Positions 1 through 11,748 of a stretch of DNA of 64,000 nucleotides are shown here, in pieces. Position 1 is the first letter of the stretch. The number at the start of each line of letters is the position of its first letter. The notes under the pieces are model-generated. The model was given only the letters and a program-made list of their open reading frames with translations. It did not search any database and was not told where the DNA came from. The translations under genes were made by a program, and so were the position numbers. This DNA comes from Rhizophlyctis rosea (lineage: Eukaryota > Chytridiomycota > Chytridiomycetes > Rhizophlyctidales > Rhizophlyctidaceae): positions 1-64,000 of the forward strand of contig JADGJC010000083.1 of the NCBI GenBank assembly GCA_027596075.1, written 5' to 3'.

Positions 1-2628
1 CCCCTCCCTTTCCCTTCCCCCCATCCCCACCTTTCCCACCCGCATCACTCCCACTCCCACTCCCACTCCCCGCACCACCCCCACCCTCCAAAAACGCATC
101 CAAACAAATCGCACACTCCCCCCTCAAACTCTCCTTCACCTCCTCTGTCTCCCCCGTCCCCCCATCCAATAGCTTCCTATAAACCCCCCTCAAATCCGCC
201 TCCGTCTTCGCTCCCTCCCGCACAGCCCTGAACCCGCCTTCAAACCCATCCAAATGCTCCAAAAGCACCCGAAAATCCGGCGAAAGCACATCCCCCAGTT
301 CCTTCCCGCTGTTCGTAATATGCAGCACGTGGTTGAGGTATACTGCTAGTGAGACTTTGAGGGGTGGGAAGGGTTTGTGTTGTGGTGTCGTCGTCGTCGT
401 CGTCGTCGAAGAAGAGGAGGAAGCACTAGCAGCAGCACCACCACCATCAACCTCAGTCGGCCAAAAAGTCCTATGAGCCATCGGAACCTCAAACAACTCC
501 GGCCTCACATCCCCCGCATGCCTTCCGGCAACAGTCTCAAACATAGACTCCAACGAATCCTGCAAAAGCTCGTACTCGAACTCGTCGATTTGAAGAACTT
601 TGTGCGGTACGTGTCTGGATGCGTTGGTGGTCATGGACGGTCTTGTCAGCCTTGTTTTCACCATGTTGAGGTATGCTGTGTACGCTGTGGGGTTCGCGCG
701 TATGGATTGTGGGAGCGGGTTTGTGGTGGATGTTGGGGGAGGCACAACATTGGGCGGCGGGTTGAGTGGTTGGGGTTGTGGGATTCTGAGTCGTACAACG
801 GTGCTCGGTTGTGCGGTAAGGTGAGGAGGATTGCGTGAAGATGATGCGGTCGTTGCGTTGTGTGTGTACGACGACGGTGGGACGTATGTCGGTGCGGTCG
901 GGTTGTGTGCTGGTGCAGGGGGAGGCGCGGCGGGGTTCTGAACGGGAGCAACAGGCGCAAGGAAACCCGGTGGGTATGCGGGGTGGGCGGGGTGCGCTTG
1001 TGGGACTCGTTTTACGTGAACGATTTTCGGACCTCCGACCGCCGCTCCACCAGGCTGTGGCGGCTGCCCTTGGGTTGCTGGACGCGTATTCGCAGGTACA
1101 GCGGGCGGCGCTACGGGTACCGAGTTTTGCTGTGGATATGCTTGTTGAGCTTGAGTAGCAACATTTGGTGGTACGCTCCACCCTTGCGATGGCCGGACCA
1201 CGGGAGCCACGACGTTCCCACCAAACTGAAACACCAACGGCTGTGCTCCTGTCGGTCCTTGTATTGTCGATGTTGTTGATGTAGCAGCCGGCGCGCCGGA
1301 GGCAAAGTTGTGAGCAACCTGGGTTTGCGGGAGGGGATTACCCGAAGCAAGCAATGGTGCCTGGCCAAAATTGAATGGTGTGAAAGCGGAAGACATGGCC
1401 GTTGATAACGCGTTGGTAGGCGGAATTGATGATGTGGATGCACGCAAGCTCAAGAGCAGATTTTGGGCGTTTGCTATCCTTTGCTGTAAAGCACTGGGAG
1501 GGAGCGGAGCTGGTGGCGCTACGGTGAACGCGTTTGTCGAAGTCGAGGCCGTTCCCGTCGGTGGAACGTAAGGAAACGGGTCTACGTATTTGCTGGTGGA
1601 GGTGTATGTGACGGCGGCGATCGGGAGTACTCGTTGCTCGTCGTACACAGCTGTTGATGTTTCGAGATTAGCACGGTTCAGTTGCATGTAACGTGGGACC
1701 CCTGCCTGCCACAAACTCCCCTACCCACTCCTGCTTCCCCTACCCCATCGCCTCAACACACATATACACAGTTCAATGCGACCCAACCCAACCCCTTTCA
1801 ACAACAGCAACACACACGCAGAGGCGCACTCCAGCAGCACATCAACATACCAAATTCCTCCGCAATTCTGAAGTAATCTCTTACAGAATGATAGCCAAAC
1901 GGAGGTCCCGAACTGGAAGACCTGACAGAACGTTCACTCTATACAAGACAAGCGGGAGATATGTCAATGCAAATGGACCAGCACACAGTCTCTCCTTTTC
2001 GTCCATATAGTCTCAGTCTCACCTGATTGTCAAAACACTGCCCCAACACAATGCAACAAACCAGAACCACCCTCCGATCTTCACTATCGGTATAAGCACT
2101 TGCGTAAAAATCCGACTTTGCCAGATCTTTAGCAAAGTAGAGTCCGTTCCCGAGACAGCCGTTCCTGGCACAAGAACGAAGTAGACCGTCCTTCAAAATG
2201 CGTGGCACGCTCCGGGGGTTGGTTCCGTGGAAGAGGACCGACTCTTTCTTTAGTGGATGATCCGAAGATGATGCGATTTGTAGACTTTGAAGCGAGGCGT
2301 CGATGCTTCCGGTGAGGTTCAGCTTTGAAAGTTGGTAGCGGCGCCACAGGGGATAGTTGGGCAGTAATGTGATCTTTGATATGTTGAATTGGTCACTTGA
2401 TGGTGCGTCGCTGAAGTGAGTGCTGATTTCTGAGCAGAACAGAAAGAGGAGGAGGAAGAAATAGGCGTCAATTTTCCTGTCTTGAATCAATGTGTTGCTG
2501 AGAGGGTGAAACTTACTCAGTGCGAAAGGGTGTGAGAGTGGCAAGGGCACTTCTACAATTTCCGGCCCGTAGTCTTTCCCAATCTCTACGCAAACGTCGT
2601 GAAACAGTTCGGAGAGCTCCTTATCCAT
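1..2628 (-). CDS. PARP-family ADP-ribosyltransferase with C-terminal RING-like Cys motif (partial)
   Basis: This gene transfers ADP-ribose from NAD+ to targets, judging by a PARP catalytic fold. Exons read by eye are 2628-2517, 2429-2023, 1938-1885 and 1705 to the left edge; all three introns have GT..AG ends and keep the frame. The domain spans residues ~40-225, with the NAD-binding His in LFHGTNP (H105), Tyr in NGLYFAK (Y135) and a closing STAVYDEQRVLP strand. The third triad position, Glu in poly-PARPs, aligns by eye to Ser208, which suggests mono-ADP-ribosylation. A long Pro/Ala/Gln/Thr-rich linker follows, with a Ser/Thr run near 385-435. Near residues 720-730 lies ECAICLD, the usual opening Cys pair of a RING finger, followed by a Gly/Ser/Lys-rich stretch cut by the window edge. 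PARP identity is firm; RING is probable; the C-terminus is missing. It is divergent from the helicase gene at 3285. Confidence 0.8.
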
Positions 2629-3284
2629 TACAGACTGGTGGGAGGGTGTAGTTCAGTGAGAGCCGTTATTTTTTTCGAGTGTTCGTGCGCATTAAGGTTC
2701 ACGGGTGCCAGTCTTACCTGTTTCCGCAGAGAACCGACCCCAGCAGGCGGGTTTGCGTGGAGAAGAGGGCTAGACAGCGGGACACACAGAATATTGAAGC
2801 GGCCGCCCTGCTCTCTATCACACACTGAGTATTTCCTATATGCAACTCTCTACTTCTTCTGCTCAGAGTATGGTTGACCAACACACTTGTGTGTGGGAGT
2901 TGACGAATGAAGTGGGAGGGGAGAGAGAAGGAAGTTGGGTGGTACCCTACTACCCTCGCGACTGTATGGACACTTGCACAGCAGGCTGGCTGCGCATTGA
3001 GACTGCATATTGGGACACCCATCCCACTGTTGTTACTCACAATGACGCGTATATTCCCCGATGCAATCAACGGGTGGCACAGATACTACTCCACTCTCGA
3101 TCTGACGGCCATCGAGAATGGAAGACTTGACCTCATTTCTCGGAGTGCGCTGCTTTCACCCTTCCCTTTTCGTAATTTCTCACAGGTACATCTGTACATA
3201 GCATACGGTATACAGGAACCCAGTCGAAACGATAGCTATCACTCAGTTTCCGTTTGTCTTCCTCGGAAATAGTAGGCAGCAGTA
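2629..3284. promoter_or_regulatory. Shared upstream region of the PARP and DHX57-like genes
   Basis: These 656 bp separate two divergently transcribed genes and should hold both promoters and 5' UTRs. I see no convincing coding exon, tRNA or repeat in it. No TATA box stands out at a suitable distance from either start codon. Confidence 0.4.
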
Positions 3285-6200
3285 ATGGGCAGAGGTGGCA
3301 AGGGTGGCAGAGCCGCCAGGTCAAATAAACAAAAAAGGGGTGGGAGAGGCGGCGGGAGAGGTGGTGGGAGGGGTGGAAGAGGAGGAGGACGGGGCGGGGG
3401 CGGAGGCAGGAGAGGTGACAGGGAAGATAGAAGCGGGCGGCCTGGCAAGCGTGATGACCGTCAAGGAAAGCCCTTCGGAAAGGGTAAACTTCCTAGAGAC
3501 GCTTTCGTGGTGAAGAAGGGTACGAAAAAGGAAAACTTGCCGAGGTACAGTTGTCATGCCTCACTTTGCCACCGCTGGATTGATAGTCTAATTCTGCGTG
3601 TCAGATTGACCATATCCAAGCACAATCTCGAAAAACTCAAGTACGCCGCCAGTCAATACCGAGAGGCCAGTAAGCTCGCGGCCGAAGTGGAAATCGGAGA
3701 AGATGAAATCAACGACGAAAACCTTATTGATGACAGTAGCAGCGGAGAGGACGATGATTACGGTGATGAAGAGGAAGATGACGATGATGATCTAGACGCT
3801 GAAGACATAGATGATGATGATGACGATGACGATGTATGTTTTCTCAAAGAGAATCCTGACATGTATATGTATAATCATCAACAGAGATTTCGTAGTTTCC
3901 AGACAATTGGGATGAAGACTCAGATAACTTTTCCGACGATGTCAGTGAGGAGGAAGATTATGAAGATGAAGAAGACGAAGATGATATCATTCTGGAAGGC
4001 AGTTCTCGCAACCAGGCACGCATCGACGACATGTATGATGACTACGAAACTCCCGTCAAAGTTACAGGGTCATCCTTGTCGCAAGCGGCTGCTCAGAACA
4101 TATCAACCTCTGATCTCATGTGGTTGGAAAGTATGGGCTTTTCTTCCGGTCGAGCAATGGCAGCATTGAAGACAGCACGGGGAATGACGCGGGCAGATGC
4201 GCTGGCGGCCCTATATAATGGCATCCTGGGAGACGAGGTTGTAAGATTCGGCAGCAAACGAGAGGATCCCTTGGGGATGTACGGTGTTGATGAGGACCGC
4301 ATGTTGGCGGAAAGGATCGAGGAAGCCATGACCATGGAAGCCATCTTCGGGGAACGCTTCTCTCAGGATGAAGACATGTGGACCATATCAAGCGTCAGTC
4401 TCTCGATGCCTCCATCAATAGTCAAACAAATCGCCGTAAAAGAGAAACCCGTCTTCAATATCGAGGACGCTCTTAACAACCGCCCCATCTGCCGCTTCTT
4501 CCTCCAAGGAAAATGCAAACACGGAAACCGGTGCAAATCATCCCACGACATCACCTCTTCACAATCCTCCAACACAAAAACATCCACAACCCCGGACGTT
4601 CTCGACGGATGCAAACTCGAAGTGCGCTTACCAACTGGATCACGATACCCCTACGAACCGCCCCTCCTGATCTTCCGCGACCCAGAAGACCGTTTACCAC
4701 AGCATTTACAGGCCGTCGTTAGTCTCTGGTTGCAAGAGCAGGCGGCACAACTTTCAGGGCAGCAGATGGTTTATGGTTTGGTGGACAGCTTGAGTGGGGA
4801 GGTGGTGGTGACGGTGCTGGACGATCCTCCGGACAAATTGCTTGCTGCTACGGAAATGGGTATCATACGATCGGCGCCAACACCGGTTGCGGTTACGAGG
4901 AAAGTCGAGAAGACGGCTCCGGCGTACCAGAGCGAGCATAGGGGGCCGGTTCCGAATATGCGGCAGGTTAGGTATGGCGTGCGTGTGGCGATTGTGCAGA
5001 AGCAGGATCAACCTACTGGTCGCACGGTCGAAGGGATTGTATCTGAAGGTATGTCATGTCGTTCTGGCGAATACAGCCCTTTACGGAATAATTGATCAAG
5101 ATCATTGACATGCAGTGTTGACAAGAGGAGACCATTCCCGCGGAATAAAGGTCCGCCTGACAGACGGAAGAGTCGGCCGCGTCCAATACCTAGCTCCCGA
5201 ACCCCCAACACCAAAACCATCATCAAGCCGCACATACAACGCAGTAGAAGACATGCGTCGACAACTAGACAACATAACCATCACCAAAACACCCACAAAA
5301 CCCATGATAACCAGCATCAACAACCACCGCATCTCACCCGCAACTCCACCACCCCATGAAATAGTCCAAAAACCGCCCCAATCACCCTTCACCAAAACAC
5401 CTCGCTACACCCGTCCACAGCTAAGCGAATCCGAACTGCAATCCCAATCCCAACAACTCCTCTCAAACTTCCAACGCCACCAACGCACCTTACCCTACAC
5501 GAAAATGCAACCCCAACGCCACGCCCTCCCCGCCCACGCCCTGAAACCCAAAATCCTCGCCACACTAAAAAACAACCGCGTCCTCGTCATATCCGGCGAA
5601 ACGGGGTGCGGCAAAACCACGCAGGTGCCGCAGTATATTTACGATGAGGCTCTCACTTCTCTCAACGGAGCTAAGACTAAGATACTGATAACGCAACCGA
5701 GGAGGATCAGTGCTATTGGGGTTGCGGAGCGTGTTGCGAGTGAGAGGGGGGAGAAGTTGGGGGGTACGGTTGGGTATCAGATTCGGTTGGAGAGTTGTAT
5801 GAGTGAGGAGACGAGGATTTTGTTTTGTACTACGGGGATTCTGTTGAGGCGGTTGGAGGAAGGTGGAATGGGAGGGGAGGGTGTGGAGGATGTTAGTGTT
5901 ATTGTTGTTGATGAGGTTCATGAAAGGAGTTTGGAGAGTGATTTTTTGTTGATGGTTTTGAGGGATTTGTTGGAGGTTCGGTGAGTTGGTGCCTTTTTTT
6001 TTTTGGTTTTTTGGCTAGGTTTTGGTGGGAGTTGTTGGATGGATGGGGTTTTCTCTCTCTGATATGCTTTTTTGTGTATCGGAACTTCTTCGTTCTCAAA
6101 TTCCACAAAAACACCAAAAACAGGAAAGACCTAAAACTGATCCTCATGTCCGCCACACTCAACGCCGAACTCTTCACGCAATACTTTGGCGCTGATACGC

Positions 6201-9166
6201 CGCGTGTCCACATCCCCGGACGGACGTTCCCCGTAAAGGTTCTCTGGCTTGAAGACGCGTTGCAGAAAACTGGATATAAACCCGAAGGCGATCTAGCGTT
6301 TAAAAAGGGACCGGGACCTAAAACCATTGCGGGTGGTGCTTGTGGTTGGGTGCAGAGGAGAGGAGATGCTACGGGAGCAACGGTGGGGGGGAATGTGACG
6401 GAACAAACACCCGATGAAGAGTTGGACGCTCAGCAGCTGGCGAGACGGTACCCACACATTTCCCCTACAGCAATCACCGCACTATCCACAACCGATGTTG
6501 AGAAAATCCAGTACCCACTCATTGAGATGCTTGTTGTTTGGATGGCGAGGGAGTTGTTGGGGTTTGTGGAAGGGGAGAGGAGTGTGCCTGGTGGTGGTGG
6601 GGGGAGAGGAGGTAGTTGGTCTAGGGGGGCTATGAGGGGTCGTGGTGGCCCCAGTGGGGAGAGAGGTGGGGGGAGGGGGAGGGGAAGGGGGGTGGGAAGA
6701 GGAGGAGGAGGAGAAGGAGGGGAGGTAGATGTGTCACCACCACCGGGAGTGGAACAACAACCTAATAGGGGGATATTGATTTTCATGCCTGGGTATGCGG
6801 AGATTTCTACGTTGCATGAGGTAAGTCTTCTGTCCACCTTCATCAATAAGACCACCCCCCATCTGTCCTCGTCTTTCCGTTTCCTCTAAAACTCCCTCCA
6901 CTCACGAAAAACACTCAGGCCCTCCTCTCCAACCCCGTCGTCCGTTCGGCAACAAAAAACGGCCGCTGGTGCTTTGCGTTGCATTCTACGCTTTCGTCCG
7001 AGGAGCAGATGAGAGTGTTCCGGAACCCGGAGGATGGGGCGGTGAAGATTGTTATTGCGACGAATGTGGCAGAGACGAGTATTACGATTGATGATGTGGT
7101 TGGTTGTTTGTTGTGAATTCTCTTACCTTTGTGGGCGGGGGATGGGTAGACGTGTTTATGCACAAATGGTTTATGCGTTTGTCTTCAGGTGTATGTAATT
7201 GATTCGGGGAAAATGAAGGAGACGAGATTTGATCCTGGAAAGGGGATGGCGTCGCTTGAAGAGACGTAAGTTATCTCAAGAAAAATACTGTTTGATTCCC
7301 AGCCCATCAACATCACAACTCCGTTTCCTCCCTTATGCTAATTACCTACCCACCAGCTGGGTCTCCCGCGCAAACGCCACCCAACGCCGTGGCCGTGCCG
7401 GCCGCGTAACATCAGGGACGTGCGTCCACCTCTTCACATCACATAAATTCACGCACCACCTTCTTGAACAACAGCCCCCGGAGATTCTCCGCACACCGCT
7501 GGAACAAATTTGTTTACGGATCAAGACGCTTGGGTTTTTGAAGGGGCGGGTAGGGGATGTGTTAAGAAGGGTTGTGGAGCCGCCGGGGGAGATGGCGGTT
7601 CAGGCGGCGGTGTTGACGTTGAGGACGTTGAGGGCGTTGACTAGGGAGGAGGAGTTGACGCCGCTAGGGTGGCATTTGGGAAGGTTGCCGGTTGATGTTC
7701 GGGTGGGTTATTTCGTCTTTTTTGTTTTTTTGGGGGATGTGGTGGGGAAGATGTGAGAGTGCTGACGAGACCTTTTTCCTGTGTTTTGGGGGAATTTGAT
7801 AGATTGGCAAATTGATCCTTTTTGGAAGTATATTCCATTGTTTGGATCCTATACTTACCATCGCGGCAGCCATGAGTATCAAGAGCCCCTTTGTGGCGCC
7901 GTTCGAGAAGCGATTTTTGGCGGATGCGAAGAAGGCGGTGAGTTGATGCTGGTTTGGGTGGTGGTTTCTTTCATTTCAATTTGTCCTTCTGTGGAATGTG
8001 ACGGGTTTCTGATTGTATTTCTTGGTTGACTATCAACAGGAGTTTGCAATGAACCAAAGCGACCATTTGACGCTTTTGAATGCTTACAACGCATGGCAGG
8101 ACGCCAGGAGGGGTGGATTTGCAGTCGAACGTAAATTCTGTTACGATAACTTCCTTTCCGGCAAAACATTAGGTAAATATCCTTTCCCACTCCCTCACCT
8201 TTCCCAAAACCTCCCACCAAACATCTAATTCACCCCCACCACAGCAATGATCGCCTCCGTTAAACGCCAACTGGCTGAACTCCTCTCGGATATCGGGTTC
8301 GTCCCCGGCAACCTCAAGAGTCGCGACATCGAACGCCGCGGAGGGATGCAGAGCGACGGTGTAGCGGAGGCTGTTGGGGAGGGTTTTGGGAGTGAGATTT
8401 CACGAGCGGATAATTTGGAACTTGTCAAGGCGGTGCTTGTGGCGGGGCTTTATCCTAATGGTGGGTTGTTGTGGACGGTTGCATCTGTTCTTGGTTGGAG
8501 AGGTGCTTTATTTCCCGGTGCTGAAACCTCGTTTTTGATATGGTAGTGATCAAAGTCAAGGCGCCGCCGTTTACGGGCAAGCCTCCAAGACCGGAAGAGT
8601 TGATTATGGAAGTTAAGGGGAATGAAGAGGTGGTCATTCATCCTTCTTCGATTGTAAGTTCCGTCTATCTCGTTCGTCAGCTTGATAGGTAGTCTTGTCA
8701 TATGATCACTAAATGTACCACACACCGTACCAGAACTGGAAGACATCCTTGTACCCGAGTCCGTTCTTGGTTTATCTGGAGAAGATGAGGACCAGCAAGG
8801 TTTATGTGAGGGATTGTTCGTGTGTTACGCCGTTTGGGTTGGCGTTTTTTGGTGGGAGGTTGACAAAGGATAACAACCGAGGAGTTTTGAACTTGGATGA
8901 TGGTAAGATATTTGATGCGCTTACGACCTTTCTTGAAACCTTCTGCTCATGACTTACGACTTTAATCCCTTCCTCTCGTTCTTTGAACAGGCTGGATCCG
9001 CTTCGTCGCAGACCGCAAAGTCGCGACAGTGATAGAAGCGGCTCGTACGGCTTTTGATGAGCTACTTGCCGAGAAGATTGCACAGCCGTCTACAGACGTG
9101 TCGAAGGCGCCGTTGATTGAGGCTATTGTGAGTTTGGTTACTACGCCGGATGGGAGGCGGAGATGA
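3285..9166 (+). CDS. DHX57-like DEAH/RHA RNA helicase with UBA, C3H1, RWD and YwbE/DUF2196 domains
   Basis: This is an ATP-dependent RNA helicase of the DHX57/DHX29 group. From the ATG at 3285, the first exons are 3285-3544, 3605-3833 and 3896-5048. Order: Gly/Arg-rich start; acidic Asp/Glu stretch; UBA domain (~235-275, [14 protein letters not shown]); half an RWD domain; C3H1 finger (~360-380, C-x7-C-x5-C-x3-H); rest of RWD; a YwbE/DUF2196 module (~524-580, [18 protein letters not shown]); then the helicase core. Core motifs are Walker [12 protein letters not shown] (~706), [11 protein letters not shown] (DEVH variant), [26 protein letters not shown] and QRRGRAGRV, followed by HA2 and OB-fold-type sequence. 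The stop is at 9164-9166. Introns are numerous, and the exact joints in 5.98-9.0 kb are approximate. UBA-RWD-C3H1-DEAH is the DHX57 plan; the DUF2196 insert is the oddity. A second Gly/Arg-rich insert lies near 6570-6725. Confidence 0.9.
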
Positions 9167-9858
9167 GGTCTGATGGTTTTGGTGGGAAGGAGTTTGGTGG
9201 GAAGTAGGGAGTGGTTTTTGTTGTGTAGATCGGTCTGTATGTATTTTAGCATTTGTGTATATCTGGCACATTTTGAGATTTTGTTGTTATTTTTTCTTGA
9301 AGATTATTTGTCTGATGTTGTCCGTTCATACAAGGACTCCATCCTTTTCTTAGTCGGTGTTCCATGCACCCTTAGATTGTGCCGCGACTATGTCTTTTCA
9401 GTTTCCTCTGAATGTTTCATTTGTCAGTATCTCCACCACGCTTACTCGTCTGCGTTCCATTGAGGATTTCCTGCCCCCCTGTATTCATTCATGACTCACC
9501 AGACATCGTCCGCCCGTTGGCCCATCCTCCCTTTCAAACTAATCAAACTTGGCGGACCGTCGATCTGATTCTGCGCGCGCTCATCCCATTCCATATGCGG
9601 ATATGTGTATATATTTGATCACATACCAGAGTTTGCAATAACATACAGCACGCTAGCAACCTCACTTGCCCACATTCATTCATTGTATATCTCACTGCAG
9701 GACCCAGCTCACCATGTATGTAACAACCCATGGCAGCACGTCAGCAGAGCCTATGATATAAACGACAAGTTTTTGCCTACGTCCGTTCATTACCTACGCC
9801 TACCTATGAGAAAGACCGTCCATTCAAGCAACAGTGGCTTACTCAGAATCCATCAAAT
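9167..9858. other. Intergenic stretch after the helicase gene
   Basis: The first part is AT-rich and T-rich and is probably the helicase 3' UTR. I see no open frame with protein-like composition, RNA gene or repeat here. Confidence 0.4.
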
Positions 9859-10250
9859 CTACTGCGATACCCAGCGACTCCTCCTGCGCAACCTCCTCCG
9901 TTGAGATCCCCCATTAGCAGCACGTAGCCAAGCCTCGTACGCCTTCCTGCGCTGCTCCTCATCAATTTCAGGCGGAGACTGAGGAGGGCCGGCATCTGTT
10001 GGGTTGTTGAATCCCGCCTCTGGCGGCTTTTGAGTGCCGACGTTGTTTGGCTGCCCAGCCTGGTTGATCCATGGGATGTTCACTGGGTTGTTGTTGTTGT
10101 ATTCGGTATTGGGTGCGGAAGGGGCGAATTGGTCTTGGTCGGGGAAGCGTTGGGTGTCGCGGAATGATGTGTCTGGGGTATTGATTATGTCTTCGTTGTC
10201 GACGCCGCGGGTGCCGTCGAACGCAGGGCCCGGGTCGTTTGATTGTGCGT
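9859..10250 (-). pseudogene. Possible gene remnant: Asn/Pro-rich open frame without an ATG
   Basis: An open frame on the minus strand encodes a hydrophilic, protein-like segment including TPDTSFRDTQRFPDQDQF, NTEYNNNNPVNIPWINQ and PPEIDEEQRRKAYEAWLRAA. No ATG lies in frame. The frame opens just after an in-frame TGA near 10270, and no splice acceptor is available between that stop and the first protein-like codons. A short run starting at an ATG near 10320 lies in the same frame before the TGA. The 3' end reads into an Arg-rich tail; a one-base shift in a G5 run would instead give GISTEEVAQEESLG and a stop after DLMDSE. I do not recognise the product. It may be a decayed gene, or one whose true exons I have missed. 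Confidence 0.3.
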
Positions 10251-10549
10251 GGATGATGTGCCGCCGTGTTTTTCGTGTTTCAGTCCCTGCGGTTGCGCTT
10301 ATGTGTCTTTGTTGCGTGTTTCAGTTTCCGCATCTGCGTCAATTCGTGTCAAAAAATATCCAGTTTTTGCACGATTTGTTCTGCCTGCCGCTTTGTCAGT
10401 TTGCTGCAATTCCGTCAATATACGTCGTCGACAATAATATTTGTCATCCATCTGTTCTGCTTGGGCATTAGTGGTAGAGTCCTTACTAGCAAAATCCCAT
10501 TTTTAACGGTCATATCTAATTGATTACCTTATTGCGCAGCACCAAACAA

Positions 10550-11560
10550 ATGTTCTCCCCCATGTCTCCAAACCCAATCCCGTCCACCTTCTTTTGCCGT
10601 CCAATCCGCCGTCCCCTGCTGATGACCGTCGCATCAATGAGACTGACTCCGAAACCGCATGTGCCTCCTCTCGGAAATCAACAATGCATCAATATGCATT
10701 CGGTATCGACCACCCTGCCTTTTGAACGCACCATTCCCGTCTTGAAGCGGCGCAAATTCGTCCCACAGGAAGATGCGGCGATTCAGAAAGAAGTTAGACT
10801 CGCACAGCAGGAGCAACGCGCACCTCGATGGACAATGGTTGCCAGACAACTGGCAAGGTCATACAGCGCTGTTTGGGATAGATGGACCCATCTCAAGCCC
10901 GACTTGCGGAAAGGGCCATTTACTCAGGAGGAGGATAGCATCATTGTGGCAAAAGTTGCTCAATGCCAAGTTGACGGCCAGGTACCTTCTTGGGCAACCA
11001 TTTCGAAAACGCTCCAAAGACCAGCTAAGGGTGTTAAAGCACGCTGGTGGAATACATTAGCTCCTCATCTCAGGACGGGTGCTTGGTCGGTCGATGATGA
11101 TACGGCTATCATCAAGGAGGGTCTGGCTGCGGCGGTTGAACAACGACCGCCCAACTGGCAGAAAGTTGCTCAGCAGATTCTCAGGGGCCCTTATAATATT
11201 GGGAAAAGGTGGCGTGATAGGCTAAATCCGACCTTGAAAAAGGGAAAGTGGTCCTCGGATGAGGATGCAATGATACTGAGGGAGGTAGAAGGCGCTCGAG
11301 CCACGGGAAGAAGGTTTAACTGGAATGAGGTGGCTCACAAGATAGGCAGAGGAGGGAGACAAGTCAAGATGAGATGGCAAAATAATTTAGATCCAGATAT
11401 CCGCAGAGGGCGGTGGTCGGCGGGAGAAGAAGCTATCTTAAAAGCTCTTAGGCAGAAGGGAGCTGCATGGACCGCCATTGCTCGCCAGTTGCAACGCTCG
11501 ACCCCGAGAGTTGCACAAAGATGGTCCAGGCTGATCAAGAAACTTCGCATCAAATCTTGA
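10550..11560 (+). CDS. Five-repeat Myb/SANT DNA-binding protein
   Basis: This is a single-exon gene of 336 residues from the ATG at 10550 (MFSPMSPNP). Five tandem Myb/SANT-type repeats fill residues ~65-335. Each has the spaced Trp/aromatic pattern and acidic first helix, for example PFTQEEDSIIVAKV, AWSVDDDTAIIKEG, KWSSDEDAMILREV and RWSAGEEAILKAL, with recognition-helix endings such as RWRDRLNP and RWQNNLDP. Repeats of this kind bind DNA in transcription factors, snRNA-gene activators (SNAPc4-like) and terminators (Reb1/TTF1-like). There is no other domain, and the first ~60 residues are basic and Pro/Ser-rich. The repeat type is sure; the target and role are not. Five adjacent repeats resemble SNAPc4, but that is only a guess. 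Confidence 0.8.
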   Translation: MFSPMSPNPIPSTFFCRPIRRPLLMTVASMRLTPKPHVPPLGNQQCINMHSVSTTLPFERTIPVLKRRKFVPQEDAAIQKEVRLAQQEQRAPRWTMVARQLARSYSAVWDRWTHLKPDLRKGPFTQEEDSIIVAKVAQCQVDGQVPSWATISKTLQRPAKGVKARWWNTLAPHLRTGAWSVDDDTAIIKEGLAAAVEQRPPNWQKVAQQILRGPYNIGKRWRDRLNPTLKKGKWSSDEDAMILREVEGARATGRRFNWNEVAHKIGRGGRQVKMRWQNNLDPDIRRGRWSAGEEAILKALRQKGAAWTAIARQLQRSTPRVAQRWSRLIKKLRIKS

Positions 11561-11748
11561 TGGCGATAGTTTTGTTTACGGTTTAGACCGTCCAAGTACC
11601 CTTGGACAAAATGCAAGTTCGCCAAAGTCTCAAGTAGCGGTACTTATGTGCACTATGTTTTTATATTACATGGTTGTTTCATGCACAGCTGGGGGATATA
11701 AGGGGTGAAGTATTTGCAGTGGAAGTGAAATAGTAATTACGGAGGGTC

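Noticed and set aside
377..1279. Several long plus-strand and alternate minus-strand frames over the PARP linker
   Set aside because: They are Arg- or Cys-rich shadows of the Pro/Thr/Ala-coding strand and have no domain similarity.
6570..6725. Purine-rich tract as a regulatory repeat
   Set aside because: It is explained by the Arg/Gly-rich coding insert of the helicase.
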